A DNA stretch of 64,000 nucleotides from Heterohyrax brucei (taxonomy: Eukaryota > Chordata > Mammalia > Hyracoidea > Procaviidae): NCBI GenBank assembly GCA_028571685.1, contig CM053154.1:13114001-13178000 (forward strand), in the 5' to 3' direction. Below are positions 11,331 through 22,855 of the stretch, in pieces. The notes under the pieces are model-generated. The model was not told the origin of the DNA and made no database searches. It worked only from the letters and a program-made list of their open reading frames with translations. Within the stretch, counting starts at the first letter, position 1, and every line of letters starts with the position of its first letter. Both the position numbers and the translations under genes were made by a program.

Positions 11331-12400
11331 ACTGGCGCCCCAAACTCCCACCGCCCCGTTTCGTGCCTGGGAGTTTGGGGAGCGCCCTCGGGTGTTGGTG
11401 ACCCCGGGCCGGGATCGGGATCGGGGCGTGAGAAACGACTGGTTGCCAAAAATTCCTTGGAGCGCTCTTCGCCTTGCAGCAAAGCAACTATCCTCAGAGC
11501 CACCAAACTTACCCAAAGTTAGTAATACACAAACTGAGTGTCACTGCGGGGAGTCTAATACGTAACAGCCAGGCCCACGCCAAGCCGGCGTGGAAATGTG
11601 TTTTCAAATTCCTGGTTTATTTCTCTTGGTGTTCTTAGCTTCTACCCATTGCTGTGCTCTGAAGACCAGACTCCGAATCTAGTCTCAGCCTGCTGCTTGC
11701 AGGCTTCTTCTGAAGGCCCAGCTCCTGGAAATGGCCCCTCCTCGGAGACTGGTCTGCGACGAGTGTCCTCTGGGCTGGGGGAGGAGCACGCTGACCCCAA
11801 GAAACAATGAGGCCTTTGCCTTCTCTGCATCCTGCGGGCCGGATATCCCTTCAATAAGGAGGTTTTGGGCCTTCTCTGTCGAAACGGAGGAAACTTTCTA
11901 CGCCAGGACTGCCAGGAAGTCGTAGGGTGGTGCCGACGGCTACAGAGAACAATTATTATGCATCGGAAAATATAAAATGAATCGATTTTTCCAGGCCTTG
12001 GAAACCAGAATGGAGCTGATTCTAACAGTGCAGGATGGTCTTGTCGCACTGATATGCCAGTTAAAGAACAGTCCAGGCAGCCCCAGTGTTGACGCGTGAT
12101 CCCAGTGACATCCAGGACTGACACACAGAAGTGAAAAAAGTGAATGACTAAGATGAGAGGTGTGTGTGTGGTGAGAGTTACCCTCCACTAGGAGACAGGT
12201 GACCTGAGGGAATGTGCTCCATCACCACCACTTCCTGGAGTGTGGATTTGGGTCGGTGGGTCACTCTGGGGTTTGTCACTGATGTTGTCTGCAAAGTGTG
12301 AGCAAAAACAATTTACCTGTCAGAAGGCAACAAGCTGAGCAGATTACAGCTTGAGGCACCTTCCACTCCAGCAATGACTGTTCCCAGGCTTCCTCTGTGC
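11331..12400. other. Unassigned stretch upstream of GRK5
   Basis: GC content falls from the CpG island to ordinary sequence. I see no SINE or LINE copy and no convincing exon. The open frames at its left end are carried by GC-rich composition. Confidence 0.5.
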
Positions 12401-12563
12401 TCAAAAACCAAACCCACTGCCTTTGAGTCGATTCCAACTCATAGTGACCATATGGACAGAGTAGAGCTGCCCCATAGAGTTTCCAAGGAGCGCCTGGCAG
12501 ATGTAAACTGCTGACCGTCTGGCTAGCAGATGTAGCACTTAACCACTGTACAAGTAGGGTTTC
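12401..12563 (-). repeat. AfroSINE copy
   Basis: 'aaaaaccaaacccactgcc' through 'tagagctgccccatagagtt' to 'gcacttaaccactgta' and 'agggtttcc': near full length, short variant. Confidence 0.85.
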
Positions 12564-12857
12564 CTTGCCTTTGTTACATAGCCACAAACCCAGAGAGCCT
12601 AGCTGAGAATCAAAGAGTGACTCTCTGAGAGAGAGAATCCCACACCACAGACAGCAGCACCTTGGAGCTCACCAATTATAGCAGTCAACCAGCACTTTGA
12701 GACCTGTTGTAGCCTAAAGATCTTTTTGTCTGTTTGACTGTCATTTAAAAAAAAAAAAAAATTAAACTTAAGTGGCTTGTTATGAGCCAGACTCCACTAG
12801 GTGACAACAGGCTGGGTTTGGTGGGGTGGTTGTACTCACTGCAACGTTCTCACCCTT

Positions 12858-12927
12858 TGCTGAGCATGCAGACCACCTGGGGATCTTGTTAAAAGGCAGA
12901 TTCTGGTTCCGTAGGTCTGAGGTCAGC
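12858..12927 (+). repeat. MER5-type DNA transposon fragment
   Basis: 'cacctggggatcttgttaaa' and 'ggttccgtaggtctgagg' match the interior of the non-autonomous hAT element MER5A. It is interrupted at its right side by the SINE at 12928. Confidence 0.6.
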
Positions 12928-13037
12928 AGTTCAGATTCACCAGATGCTCCTTGGAAACTCCAGGGGGCAGTTCTACCCTGTTCTGTAGGGTCACTCTGAG
13001 TCTGAGTTGAGGGGATGGCAGTGGGTTCTGTTTTCTG
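12928..13037 (+). repeat. AfroSINE 3' half
   Basis: 'ggtcagcagttcagattcac', 'tccttggaaactccaggggg' and 'ggcagtgggttctgttttc' show a plus-strand copy lacking the first third. Confidence 0.8.
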
Positions 13038-13474
13038 GTACTGCATGTGCACAAGCGTTCCCCTGTGGCTGTGCTCTGCCTTGCCTGCCCATGTGACCTA
13101 GGTACATGGTTTGGCCCACTGTCTTCATGGCAGTGCAAAAGGAGACCTGGTCATCTACATGCCAGCTCCCAGAGTGTTTGCTTGAACATAGCCCATCTCA
13201 CTGACCAGATCAAGTACCACAGCGAAACCTGATGTTAGAGGGATGAGAAATCCTCTCTTAGGAAAGAGCAGTGAATGTTACAAACAGTACTACAGTCCGT
13301 GAAGCATAGGGTGTGTGTGTGTCAGTCATTTGCTTGATTGTAAGTGATGGAAACCAATGCTGGTTGCTTCAAGCAGAAAAAAAACCTTCTTGGAGGCTCC
13401 TGGAACAGTCCTGCCTTCAGCAGAGATGCTGCAAAGCTGAGGATCTATCTTGGTCATCTAGTTCTGCTCTGAAA

Positions 13475-14031
13475 GAAATACCATACATGGATGGCTTTCA
13501 TAAAAGAAGCTTATGTTCTCACAGTTCAGTAGAAGTTCAAATTCACGGCACTGGCTCCAGGGGAAGACATTCTCTGTCAGCTCTGAAGAAAGGTCCTTGT
13601 ATTGCCTCAGTTGTCCCTGAGTCTGGGAGCTTCTTGGCACTGGAACCTCACCTCCCGTGGATGCACTCTGCTCCTGGTGCTGTTTTCTTGCTGACATGAG
13701 GTTCCCAACTCTTTTGTTTGGTTCCCTTTCTTTTTATCTCTTGAAGAATTAAAGGATAAAAATTAGTGCAAGTCACATCCCAGGGAAACTCCTTTTACAT
13801 TAGCTCAGAGCAGTGACCTTGGTAAGGGTATTATAGTTTCACCCTAATCCTCATTAACATGATCCCGTATTGCCCTGTTAGCCACAGGCAAGGATTAGGA
13901 TTTACAACACAGGGAAATTATAAAATGGAAGACAGCCACACGATACTGCAAATCATGGCCTAGCCAAATTGTTACACACATTTTGGGGGGAACAATTCCA
14001 TCTATGACAACAAGGCAGCCTTTTCAGTGCA
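13475..14031 (-). repeat. LTR-like element (MLT1/MaLR type)
   Basis: It opens 'gaaataccatacatggatgg' with '...cttatgttctcacagttc' and ends 'ttgttacacacattttgggg' plus 'acaattccatctatgaca'. This is the order seen in the reverse complement of MLT1-type LTRs. The assignment is from memory. Parallel copies lie at 18.3-19.4, 36.3-36.8 and 57.4-57.7 kb. Confidence 0.5.
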
Positions 14032-14079
14032 CACAGACATACCCTTCTCCAGTACAGGTCCCTTCACTGTACCCAGAAC

Positions 14080-14185
14080 CTCCAGTCCTTACCCAATCCT
14101 GTGAGGCAGGTATTATTTAGATAATAACACCTGCAGTGGATAGAAAAGAAACAGAACCTCAAGAATTAGATCCACTGCCCAAAGA
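14080..14185 (-). repeat. MIR fragment
   Basis: 'cctgtgaggcaggtattatt' followed by an 'aaaagaaacagaacctcaag' stretch matches the conserved core of MIR in reverse orientation. Confidence 0.5.
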
Positions 14186-14333
14186 TAGCTGAGAGCAGCT
14201 AGCAAAGCAAGTTATTTATATAAATATCTACCTTCCCTACTGGAAGACTTGAGATGCGTCTTTTTTATCTTGTTATTCCCTCCGCTTATAGAACCTAGCA
14301 AGTGCCTTCCCATGCTGAGCGTTTGGCAGTATA

Positions 14334-14910
14334 TATTGTTGTCAGGTGCCCTCAGGTCACCTCCAACTCCTAGTGACACTGTACACAGCAGAATGAAACA
14401 CTCCCTGGTCCTGCACCTTGCCCGCAATCTTTTTTTATGTCTGAGCTCATTGTTGCAGCCACTGTGTCACTCCATCTCCTTGAGGGTCTTCCTCTTTTGC
14501 GCTGACCATCTTCTTTATCAAGTATGGTGTCCTTCTCCAAGGCCTGACTTTCCTCCTCACTACATACTCAAAGTGTATAAGATGTATATAAGATGTATCT
14601 TTACCCTCCTTGCTTCTAAGAAGCGTTCTGGTTGTACTTCTTCCAGTACAGACCTGGTGGTTGTTTTGGCAGTCCATAGTAGATCCAATATTCTTCTCCA
14701 ATACCACAATTCAAAGGCATAGTTCTTCGGTCTTCCTTATTCTTTGTCTAGCTTTCACATGTATATATGCAACTGAAAATGCCAAGGCTTGAATCAGACA
14801 CACTTTTGTCTTCAGAGAAACATCTTTGCTTTTCAACACTTTAAAGAGGTCTTTTACAGCAGATTTCCCCAATGTGAGGCATCTTTTGATTTCTTGGCTG
14901 CTGATCATAC
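14334..14910 (-). repeat. RTE LINE 3' end, inverted arm 1
   Basis: It reads from the reverse 3' terminus 'gttgtcaggtgccctcaggt' through 'cattgttgcagccactgtgt' and 'gagggtcttcctcttttgcg' into the 3' part of the reverse-transcriptase ORF. That frame is broken. It faces the plus-strand copy at 15370-16125. RTE elements have moved extensively in afrotherians, and their 3' ends resemble those of the AfroSINEs. Confidence 0.8.
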
Positions 14911-15369
14911 CAAATATGACATGATTCAGCTCCTCTTAGGGTTCTGAGACACTAGTCATACTATGCTAGTTAACTGCCAAAATTTCCAAATTCTTGCCCA
15001 GTCGGAGGTCAAAAGGGAAAAGTAGGGAAGGTTGGCTTCCTGGTGTCAGGGGTCGTACCCAGCTCTCTGATGGGTCCTCTACCCTTAAGCCCACTATCTC
15101 CTGCAATAACCCAGCTGGTAAACTGATCACATTGTTTTAAACTAAGCATAGTGTTAAACTAAACAGACCAATTTCAATTCAAGTTTTCAGACTCAGTGGA
15201 AAACAAAAAGATATTTACCCAAATATGGGACATAGAAAGCTGGACCTTTTTTTGTTCATTTTGGAGCAGAGCAACCAAAACAGATAGCTTCAAAATGAAG
15301 AAAAATGTCCAAATTGGCAAGGAAATTACACATTATGAGTTTGCAAATTAATTCTGCATTTCTAGAGTG

Positions 15370-16125
15370 CTGGAAGTGAAGAGAACTTGGAACACTTACT
15401 GATGAAGATCAAAGACCAAAGCCTTCAGTGTGGGTTACACCTCAACACCAAGAAAACAAAAATCCTCACAACTGAAGCAATAAGCAACATCATGATAAAC
15501 AGAAAAAAGATGGAGATTGTCAAGGATTTTATTCTACTTGGATCCACAATCAATATCCACGGAAGCAGCAAGGAAGAAGTCAAAAGACTCATAACACTGG
15601 TTACGAGAGACCTCATTACAGTGTTGAAAAGAAAGGATGTCACCTTGAGGATTGAGGTGCTCCTAAACCAGTCACATCATACACATGTGAAAATTGGACA
15701 GTGAATAAAGAAGACAGAAGAACTGACACCTTTCAACTGCAGTGTTGGAAAAGAATGTTGCATATACTATGGGCTGCCAAAAGAACTGACAGATCTCTTC
15801 TGGAAGAGGTTAGAATCAGGGTGCTCCTTAGAAGCAAAGAGGGTGAGACTGCAACTCACATACTTTGGGGATGTTGTCAGGAGGGATCAGTCCCTAGAGA
15901 AAGACATCATGTTTGGTAAAGAAGAGGGTCAGCAAAAACGAGGAAGAGGGTCAGCGAAAACAAGACCCTCAAGAAGATAGAGTGACACAGTGGCTGCAAC
16001 AATGAGCTCAATCATAACAATAATTGTGGATGTGGCACAGGACTGGGCAGTGAGTATTTTGTTCTGTTGTACGCAGGGCCACTATGAGCTGGAACTGACT
16101 TGACAGCATCTAACGACAACAGCAG
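15370..16125 (+). repeat. RTE LINE 3' end, inverted arm 2
   Basis: It carries RTE 3' ORF remnants: the frame from 15387 is open for 105 codons, then broken. The tail is 'ctgacttgacagcatctaac' with an ACAAC-type end. It is a few hundred bases longer at its 5' side than arm 1. Confidence 0.8.
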
Positions 16126-16204
16126 AGTTGGAAGAGGAAGAACAGTCTTTTCCACCATAATTTAGTTATAAGCCAATCAAAGTCTCAATACAGATAAAGA
16201 AAGA

Positions 16205-16285
16205 CTGCAAACCTTCCTGCGGTCTTTATACTACCATCATCTGTTGGGTTGCTATGAGTCAGTTGACAGCAGTGGGGTTGGTTTG
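16205..16285 (+). repeat. AfroSINE 3' tail fragment
   Basis: 'gggttgctatgagtcagttg' and 'acagcagtggggttggttt' give only the last part of a copy. Confidence 0.6.
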
Positions 16286-16479
16286 TTTGTTATCCATCAG
16301 GCCACAACATGACCCTACAGCAGCAGTTTCTTCTGTTTGAGCATGGGAGCTTGTAGCAGAAATGTGGATACAGACTATACAGAGAGGACTGCTTCCTAAC
16401 AAAGGAAGGAAGAGGCAAGCCAAACTGACTGCAAGGTTAAAAACAAACAAAAAAGGTTGCAAAACCCAGTTTTCTTAAA

Positions 16480-16668
16480 GTTGGCAAAGACTCATGGGGA
16501 CGCCTTGTTTGTCAGAGTAGAACTGTATTCCATGAGGTTTTCAATGGTCGATTTTTTTAAAGTAGATTACTAAGCCTTTCCTCTAAGGCACCTGTGAGTG
16601 AGCTACAACCTCTAGCCTTTAGGTTTGCTGCCCAGTGCGTCAGCTGTTTGCATCACCCAGGGACTCTG
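16480..16668 (-). repeat. AfroSINE, long variant, diverged
   Basis: 'gactcatggggacgccttgt', 'gtagaactgtattccatgag' and the reverse head 'catcacccagggactctgag' give the full order, with many changes. Confidence 0.65.
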
Positions 16669-17387
16669 AGTAACATGTTAGGAGCCCTTGTAACCAAGTA
16701 ACTTGTGGATGAAATGAATTCACGAGGGTTTAGCCTAACGCAGCAAAAACCTACAAAACTTTCTCCTGCTCCACAGACTCTGAGCCTGATCATCTTTGAA
16801 ATCTTAGAATGATGATTTACTATCCTAAAGTAGGCCATAGTCGTATGAGATTTGCTGTTTAATTGACACACTGAAAGGAGAACATACTCCTTCATTGAAT
16901 TCTCAGTGGCCAGTTACATGCTAAATGAAATGCAATGAATATTCAGAGTTTAAAAATGTAATGTTTGGCACAGACTGCTCTTTTAACTACTTGATAAAAT
17001 AAGATATAGTACCTGATTTGCCCACTTGATTTGGAGACACTTAATTCTCTCGTGTGCCTCCTGCGCCTCCTGCAGCAGTATCTCAGAACAAAGGCACCGT
17101 TTAATCTGCCTTGGGAAGGAGCTGGTGCAGGAACAGGCAGGCAGGATTCCAACAGAGCAGGGGGTCAAAGCAGCTGCCGATGTCTCCCTCACAGGGAGAG
17201 GGGATCATCTAGCACAGACTCGGGGGACCTGCATCCAGCCCCTACAAAGCAGAAGTAAGCTCCTGTTCCACCTCTTGCCACCTGGAATGGGTTGGTGAGT
17301 GTGCCAGGTCAGTTCACAGTCAAGGCCAACAGCTCCCACTGGCTGCAGAGGGAACTCTGCTCATAAAGTGACAGTCAGGTCGTGTAT
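16669..17387. other. Unassigned intergenic stretch
   Basis: I recognise no repeat here. Overlapping frames of 60-90 codons at 16943-17298 show no family resemblance and no splice context, so I treat them as chance. Confidence 0.5.
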
Positions 17388-17672
17388 GTGATCATTGCTG
17401 TTAGGTGCCATTGAATCAGTTCTGACTCATAGCAACCCGATGTACTCGGAACAAAACACTGCATGGTCCTTCACGTGCCCACCGTTGGGTACTTGAGCCC
17501 ATTGTTGCAGCCACTGTGTCCGTTCATGTCACTGAGGGTCTTCCTCTTTTTCAGTCACTGTTTTACCAAACGTGATGTGTTTATCCAGGGACTGAGCCCT
17601 CCTGATGACATGTCCAAAGTGTGTAAGACATAGTCTTGCCATACTTGCTTCTAAGGAGCATTCTTGTTGTAC
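17388..17672 (-). repeat. RTE LINE 3' end
   Basis: 'ttgctgttaggtgccattga', 'gttgcagccactgtgtccgt' and 'gagggtcttcctctttttca' match arm 1 of the 14.3 kb copy. It is 5' truncated after about 285 bases. Confidence 0.8.
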
Positions 17673-18114
17673 ATGAAATAGTTAACTGAACACCTAAAAA
17701 TGTCAGGTCATAGAATTTTTAATTTTTAAATGATTGCCTGTCTTAGCTGTCATAGGGGAACTGAGGAACAGTCATGTGACAACTGTGAGACCCCCCAGGT
17801 ATGCCCAGAGAAGCTCCTAGAGAAAGGACGAGCTGAACCGAGAAGCCCAGAGCAGTTGCGTGCAGTGAGGATGTTGAGAAGTGAGTTGTCTGCAGTGAGT
17901 AGCTGAGAAGGCTAAATTCACATTCATATGGACAAAATGTAAAGATGTGGGAGGGCTCCAGAGAGACCCCAGGAATGCAGACTGCTAAAGGGCTGAACCG
18001 CTGGCTGATCTGGGCCGGTAAGTGGTCTGATTGTTGGACTTTGGGACATCAATATTAGTGACATTTTTGGTAGCCCAGGATGTTAAGACAGGATCTGACA
18101 GTTATATATCTCTT

Positions 18115-18245
18115 GGTTTGGAGCCCTGGTCAGCAGCTTGAATCCACCAGCCACCCCTTGGAAACCCTACACGGCAGTTCTACTTGGTCCTATAGGACTG
18201 CTGTGAGTGGGAACAGACTCAACAGCAGTAGCAGGTTTGCTTTTT
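18115..18245 (+). repeat. AfroSINE fragment
   Basis: 'ggtttggagccctggtcagc', 'gaatccaccagccacccctt' and 'cagactcaacagcagtagca': internal bases of the head are deleted, the rest is clear. Confidence 0.7.
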
Positions 18246-18254
18246 TTTTAGTTT

Positions 18255-18407
18255 TGTGTTAGTTTGATAGAGCCACCATAACACAAGTAGGAGCCTTTCA
18301 AGAACAGAAATTTATTTTCTTACAGTTCTAGAGTTAAAAGTCCAGATCAGGGTCTCAACTATGTCAGTTCCTTCTGTGGACTTTTCTCCTCATTTCTGGT
18401 AACTACC
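18255..18407 (-). repeat. LTR-like element (MLT1 type), left part
   Basis: 'tgttagtttgatagagccac', 'aagaacagaaatttattttc' and 'ttacagttctagagttaaaa'. The remainder resumes at 19165 after an RTE insertion. Confidence 0.5.
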
Positions 18408-19164
18408 ATTATGCAGATGATACAGACTTGCTTGCTGGAAGTGAAGAGGATTTGAAACACTTACTGATGAAGATCAGAGACCACAGCCTACAGTATGGAT
18501 GCACCTCAACATCCAGAAAACAAACATCCTCACGACTGGACCAATAAGCAACATCTTGAAAAATGGAGAAAGGATTGAGGTTATCAAGGATCTCATTTTA
18601 CTTGGGTTCACAATCGATGCCCATGGAAGCAGCAGTGAGGAAATCAAAAGATGTATTGCAATGGGAAAATCTGCCTAAAAGGACCTCTTTAAAGTTTGAA
18701 AAAGCAAAGATGTCACCTTGAAGACTAAGGTGCACCTGACCCAAGCCATGGTATTTTCAATTGCATCATATGTAATGAGCAGTAAGGAAGACAGAAGAAG
18801 AACTGACACCTTTGAATTGTGGTGCTGGAGAAGAATAGTGAATGTGCCATGAACTGCCAAAAGAACAAACAGATCTGTCCTGGGAGAAGTATGAACAGAA
18901 TGCTCCTTGGAAGCAAAGACAGACTGTGTCGTACATACTTTGGACATGATGTCAGGAGGGATCAGTCCCTAGAGAAGGACATCATGCTTGGTAGAGGGGA
19001 GGTTCAGTGAAAAACAGAAGACCCTCGATGAGATGGACTGATGCAGTGGCCGCAACAATGGACTTAAGCATGAAAACGATTGTGGGCATGGTGCAATGTT
19101 TTGTTCTGTCATGCATAGGGTTGCTGTGAGTCAGAACTGACTTGACGGCACCTAACAGCAACAA
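18408..19164 (+). repeat. RTE LINE 3' end inside LTR-like element
   Basis: About 760 bases of RTE from 'ttatgcagatgatacagact' to 'ttgacggcacctaacagcaa'. The reverse-transcriptase-end frame is shattered by stops. Flanking LTR-like halves show that it landed in an older element. Confidence 0.8.
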
Positions 19165-19370
19165 CTGCTATAAATCAAGGGCACTCCTTGTCATCTGTCT
19201 ATCCCTGTGTGCATCTCTCTCTGTTCTGCTTTGTTTATAGCTCAGAAGGGATTTGATTTAAGACTCACCCTTCTCTGGCATGAAAATCCTTGTTTCCAAG
19301 CAGAGTTACATTTGGTGTTAAAATTTCAACACCTATTTTTGGAGTGACACGATTCCATCCATAACCAAGA
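19165..19370 (-). repeat. LTR-like element (MLT1 type), right part
   Basis: 'tttggtgttaaaatttcaac' and 'gacacgattccatccataac' supply the terminal portion missing from the segment ending at 18407. Confidence 0.5.
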
Positions 19371-20235
19371 GTCACTATTCACTCATTTGTTCATCCCTCC
19401 CTTCATTAGATATTGATGAATGACACATATGAGCTCCACCTTTAAACAGATTCTACTCTAAGCTCTGAGGACTAACTGGTCACATAGACAAGGCAGTGGA
19501 ATAGAAGACACATTCACACTAGACTACAGACAGCTGGAAGAGGGGTGTTTTACGCTGTATGGATCAGTGTTGGCAAAATCTCTCAGAGACAGCCACTTTC
19601 ACTCTCAGTTTCTGAGTGTAAATTGGCACAGCCTTTCTGTAAGGCAGTTTGGCAATACATATCAAAAATCATAGAAACGTACACAACCCTTAGTCACTGC
19701 AATTCTACTTCTAGAAATATACCCTAATGAAATAGATTTTTTTAAAAAGTAGCAAAGATTTGTCCACAAACATTTAGAAAGTCTCCTTATTAGTTACAAT
19801 GAAGAAAAGATTCCAACACCATGTGTATCCAAAAACAGCAGACTGGTTGTCAATTTATGGAACATCTATCTATACAGTAGAATTGTATCCAACTGGATAG
19901 AGAAGATGATCAACACAGGGGATTGATGATGTTTTATTATTTGCTTTTTCTGCTTGTGTGAAGTTTCACATTTTCCAGTCATGCATATGAATTTCTTTTA
20001 TAATAAAAATATATTTCTAATATGTCTGCAGATCAGAGGGGCAAGTGACTGCTTTATTCAAATTGGAGGGACTCACAGAGAAAGTGTTGGGTGTTGAGCC
20101 CAGAGAGCTGAGTCATGAGGCTGACAGCGGCCACAAGGAGAGGACAGGGAAGGCAGGATGCCCAGGATCAGCCAGTGTAAGGAGAGGTGAGGCAGGAGGC
20201 CTGGGGAAGGATGAGTCTCTTGGGTTAACTGGGTT
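19371..20235. other. Unassigned intergenic stretch
   Basis: Mostly AT-rich. The part around 19550-19990 ('ggcagtttggcaatacat', 'cacaacccttagtcactgca') resembles the end of an old L1 ORF2/3' UTR in plus orientation, but too weakly to bound. Confidence 0.4.
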
Positions 20236-20432
20236 AGGTATACCTGTTAAACCTGTTGCCATCAAACTGATTCCAACTCAGAGAGGACCTGTGGGACAGA
20301 GCACAGTTTCCGAGGCTGTAGTCTCTATGGGAGCAGACTGCCATATCTTTCTCCCACCAAGTGGCTGGTGGCTTTGAGCCAACAACCTTTCCCGTTACCA
20401 GCATGCCATTCAACCACTGGGCCATGAGGGCT
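20236..20432 (-). repeat. AfroSINE, long variant
   Basis: 'aacctgttgccatcaaactg', 'gcagactgccatatctttct' and 'caaccactgggccatgaggg' in reverse orientation. Confidence 0.75.
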
Positions 20433-20834
20433 TACGGATGGTACAATACTGAAGAGGGTGCAGTTCCAGAAAAATCTGCATTTGTGGAAAGCAATGAACT
20501 GGAAGCCTGAGGAGTAAGACAAGGAATAAACAGTCAATTTATGGGTGATATGTCAAAAGAAAATAAAAGGCATCTTGAAAGGTTTCCCACTGATCAATTC
20601 TGAGACAATCTGTGCACCAAAAAGAAAAGAAAAATGATAGTAGAGGATTACAATCCATTGAAAAAAAAAACTAGGAATCCACAAGTTCACACTGATAGAA
20701 ATGAATTCTTACAGTCCAACAAATAAGAAAGGAATGATGGAGTTAGAAAACCATCCATGGATACTGAAACTGCAGGATGAACTTTTGTCAAGAAATAGAA
20801 TTCTTTTTTCATAGTTTCAAAGTTTCTCCCCACT

Positions 20835-21105
20835 AAAAACAGTCTCTAACAAATGGCACTGGCAAAATTGGATATCCATCTGCAAAAAATTGAAATAAGA
20901 TCCGTATCTCACACCTTACACAAAAACTAACCCAAACTGGATAAAAGACCTAAATGTCAAACCTAAAATGTTAAAGATCATGCAAGAAAAAATAAGGTCA
21001 ACAATGGAAGTTTTAATACACAGCTTAGACAGACTTTAAAATCCAACAAAGCATGATCAACAGAAGTGAAAACAGGTCAATGGGAACTGCTAAGAATCAA
21101 AGTTT
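20835..21105 (+). repeat. L1 ORF2 3' fragment
   Basis: 'ggcactggcaaaattggata' and 'ggataaaagacctaaatgtc' parallel the L1 ORF2 text at 57.87 kb. It has many stops and is not coding. Confidence 0.75.
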
Positions 21106-21119
21106 CTCCCAAGTAATTA

Positions 21120-21650
21120 ATTGTGGGGGAAAAAAAAAAGTAACTTTAGGGTGGAGAATAGCACCTTAGCCAACACTCACCAGACCAGTGTTGGGACAAC
21201 CTTGCATCTCTGCCACCTGGGATGGTGCCTGAAAAGGATGCCACATCCTTCAGTGCTGTTACTGCCAGAAAAAATGCCTGAGTCTAATCCTGAGGAAATA
21301 TCAAAGTAACTGAGGAACATTCTATAAAATAGCCGGCCTTATTCTCCAAAAATGTCAAGGCAGATTTAAAAAAAAAAAAAAAAAGGCTGAGGAATTGATG
21401 CCCATTAAAGGAGACTAAAGAAACAAGACAACCAAGTGCAGTGTGTGATTTTGGATTGGACCACAGAGGGGAAGAGACACCTATAAAGGACATTATTGTG
21501 ACAACTGATGAAATTTCATTATGGATAGTGGGTTCAGTAACAGTGTCATACCAACACTGAAGTTGCTTGTTTGATCATTGTACTATGGTTATTATATAAG
21601 AAAATGTTCTTGTTCTTAGGAAGTACACTCTGACTTAGGGACTTCAAGAA
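21120..21650 (+). repeat. Older L1 3' UTR
   Basis: 'ctgaggaacattctataaaa', 'aaaaatgtcaaggcag' and 'ttgtactatggttattatat' match the 3' UTR of ancient L1 subfamilies. Confidence 0.65.
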
Positions 21651-21662
21651 AAGTAAATTAGA

Positions 21663-22841
21663 TGCCCAACAACAGAAGAATGGATAGGTAAACCATGGTA
21701 TATATACTCAGTGGAGCACTACGCAATGATAAAGAACAACGATGACTTCAGGAAACATCTCATGACCTGCTTTCAACTGGAAGATATTATGCTGAGTGAA
21801 AGCAGTCAGCGACAAAAGGACAAATATTGTATGAGACCTCTACGATAAGATCTCAAAAACAGACTTGTGTATAGAAGAAAAGACTCTTTGACAGCTGCAA
21901 GGGAGGGGAGGGAAGGAGGGAGGGGGGAGGGCTTAGATTAGATAGTTGCTAGGTATCTGGTTGGGTGAAATTGGTGACAGCACGCATTAGAAACAAGAAC
22001 AATACTAAGTGGACTTAAACATGAGTACTCCTTTCATCTTAACCCAATATTGCAAGGATAGAGTAGCTGGGGCAGGGGGCAGGGGACCATGCTCTTAGGC
22101 AAAAGCAAGGCCAATTGGCACAACTAGTGTTTTGCTAAGAGGGCTCTCTGCACCCCACATTGGTGAGTGGCGTCTGGGGTCTTAAAAGCTGCCAAGCTGC
22201 CATCCAAGGGCACAGCAAATGGTCCCAACTCAGCAGGAACGGATGCTCACCGAGGACCAAAATGACATGGGGGAAAGACAACTCAGAAGACAAAGAGACC
22301 CACATCAGTGGGTGCCTACATCGACTTGGGACTGGAAGAACTGGATGGTGCCTGGCCACCACCAGTGATAGCCACGATGGAGCTCACTAAGTTGGGTCTC
22401 ACTGGCAACACAAGAATAAAATGGGGTGCACCCTGAGATCCCCACTAAAAGACCTCAATTGATGATCCAGTGGTTTCGGGGTTACCCTGGGAACATGGCC
22501 CCTCGCCGTGATGCTGCCCTTGACCATAAATCATAACAAAGGTCCATGCTTTGGACAGGAATGTATTGGACTTGGCGATGCAGTGACCATATATTGGATG
22601 CACTTTATGGTTCTATACATCTGTAGGATATCATCCTGCTGACCTCTGGCTGGAGGAAGGAGAGTGGGTGAAGAGGAGGGAAAAAAGAGACTGTTGGGAG
22701 AATGAGACATGTATGGAGCAGAGAGGAATAGTGTGCTGTCACCAGGCAGGGAGAGCAGTGGAAGCTGCATATAGGTGGGTATGTAAATTTATACGGGAAT
22801 GTACATTTTCACTCAGTTATATTAAATAAAAATTTTTTTTA
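21663..22841 (+). repeat. 5'-truncated young L1
   Basis: It begins within the last part of L1 ORF2 ('caacagaagaatggatagg'), continues through the 3' UTR, and ends 'tcagttatattaaataaa' before an A/T-rich tail. AAAAGTAAATTAGA at 21649-21662 is repeated with one mismatch at 22842-22855, which marks the insertion ends. Confidence 0.85.
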
Positions 22842-22855
22842 AAAAGTCAATTAGA

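Noticed and set aside
10039-11516. Long open frames (up to 333 codons) on both strands across the GRK5 CpG island
   Set aside because: Stop codons are rare in such GC-rich DNA. The frames overlap on both strands, contain runs from the CCG repeat, and show no domain.
14249-15704. Frames of 105-157 codons near 14.2-15.7 kb
   Set aside because: They lie within the two RTE LINE fragments and are broken reverse-transcriptase ends or antisense of them.
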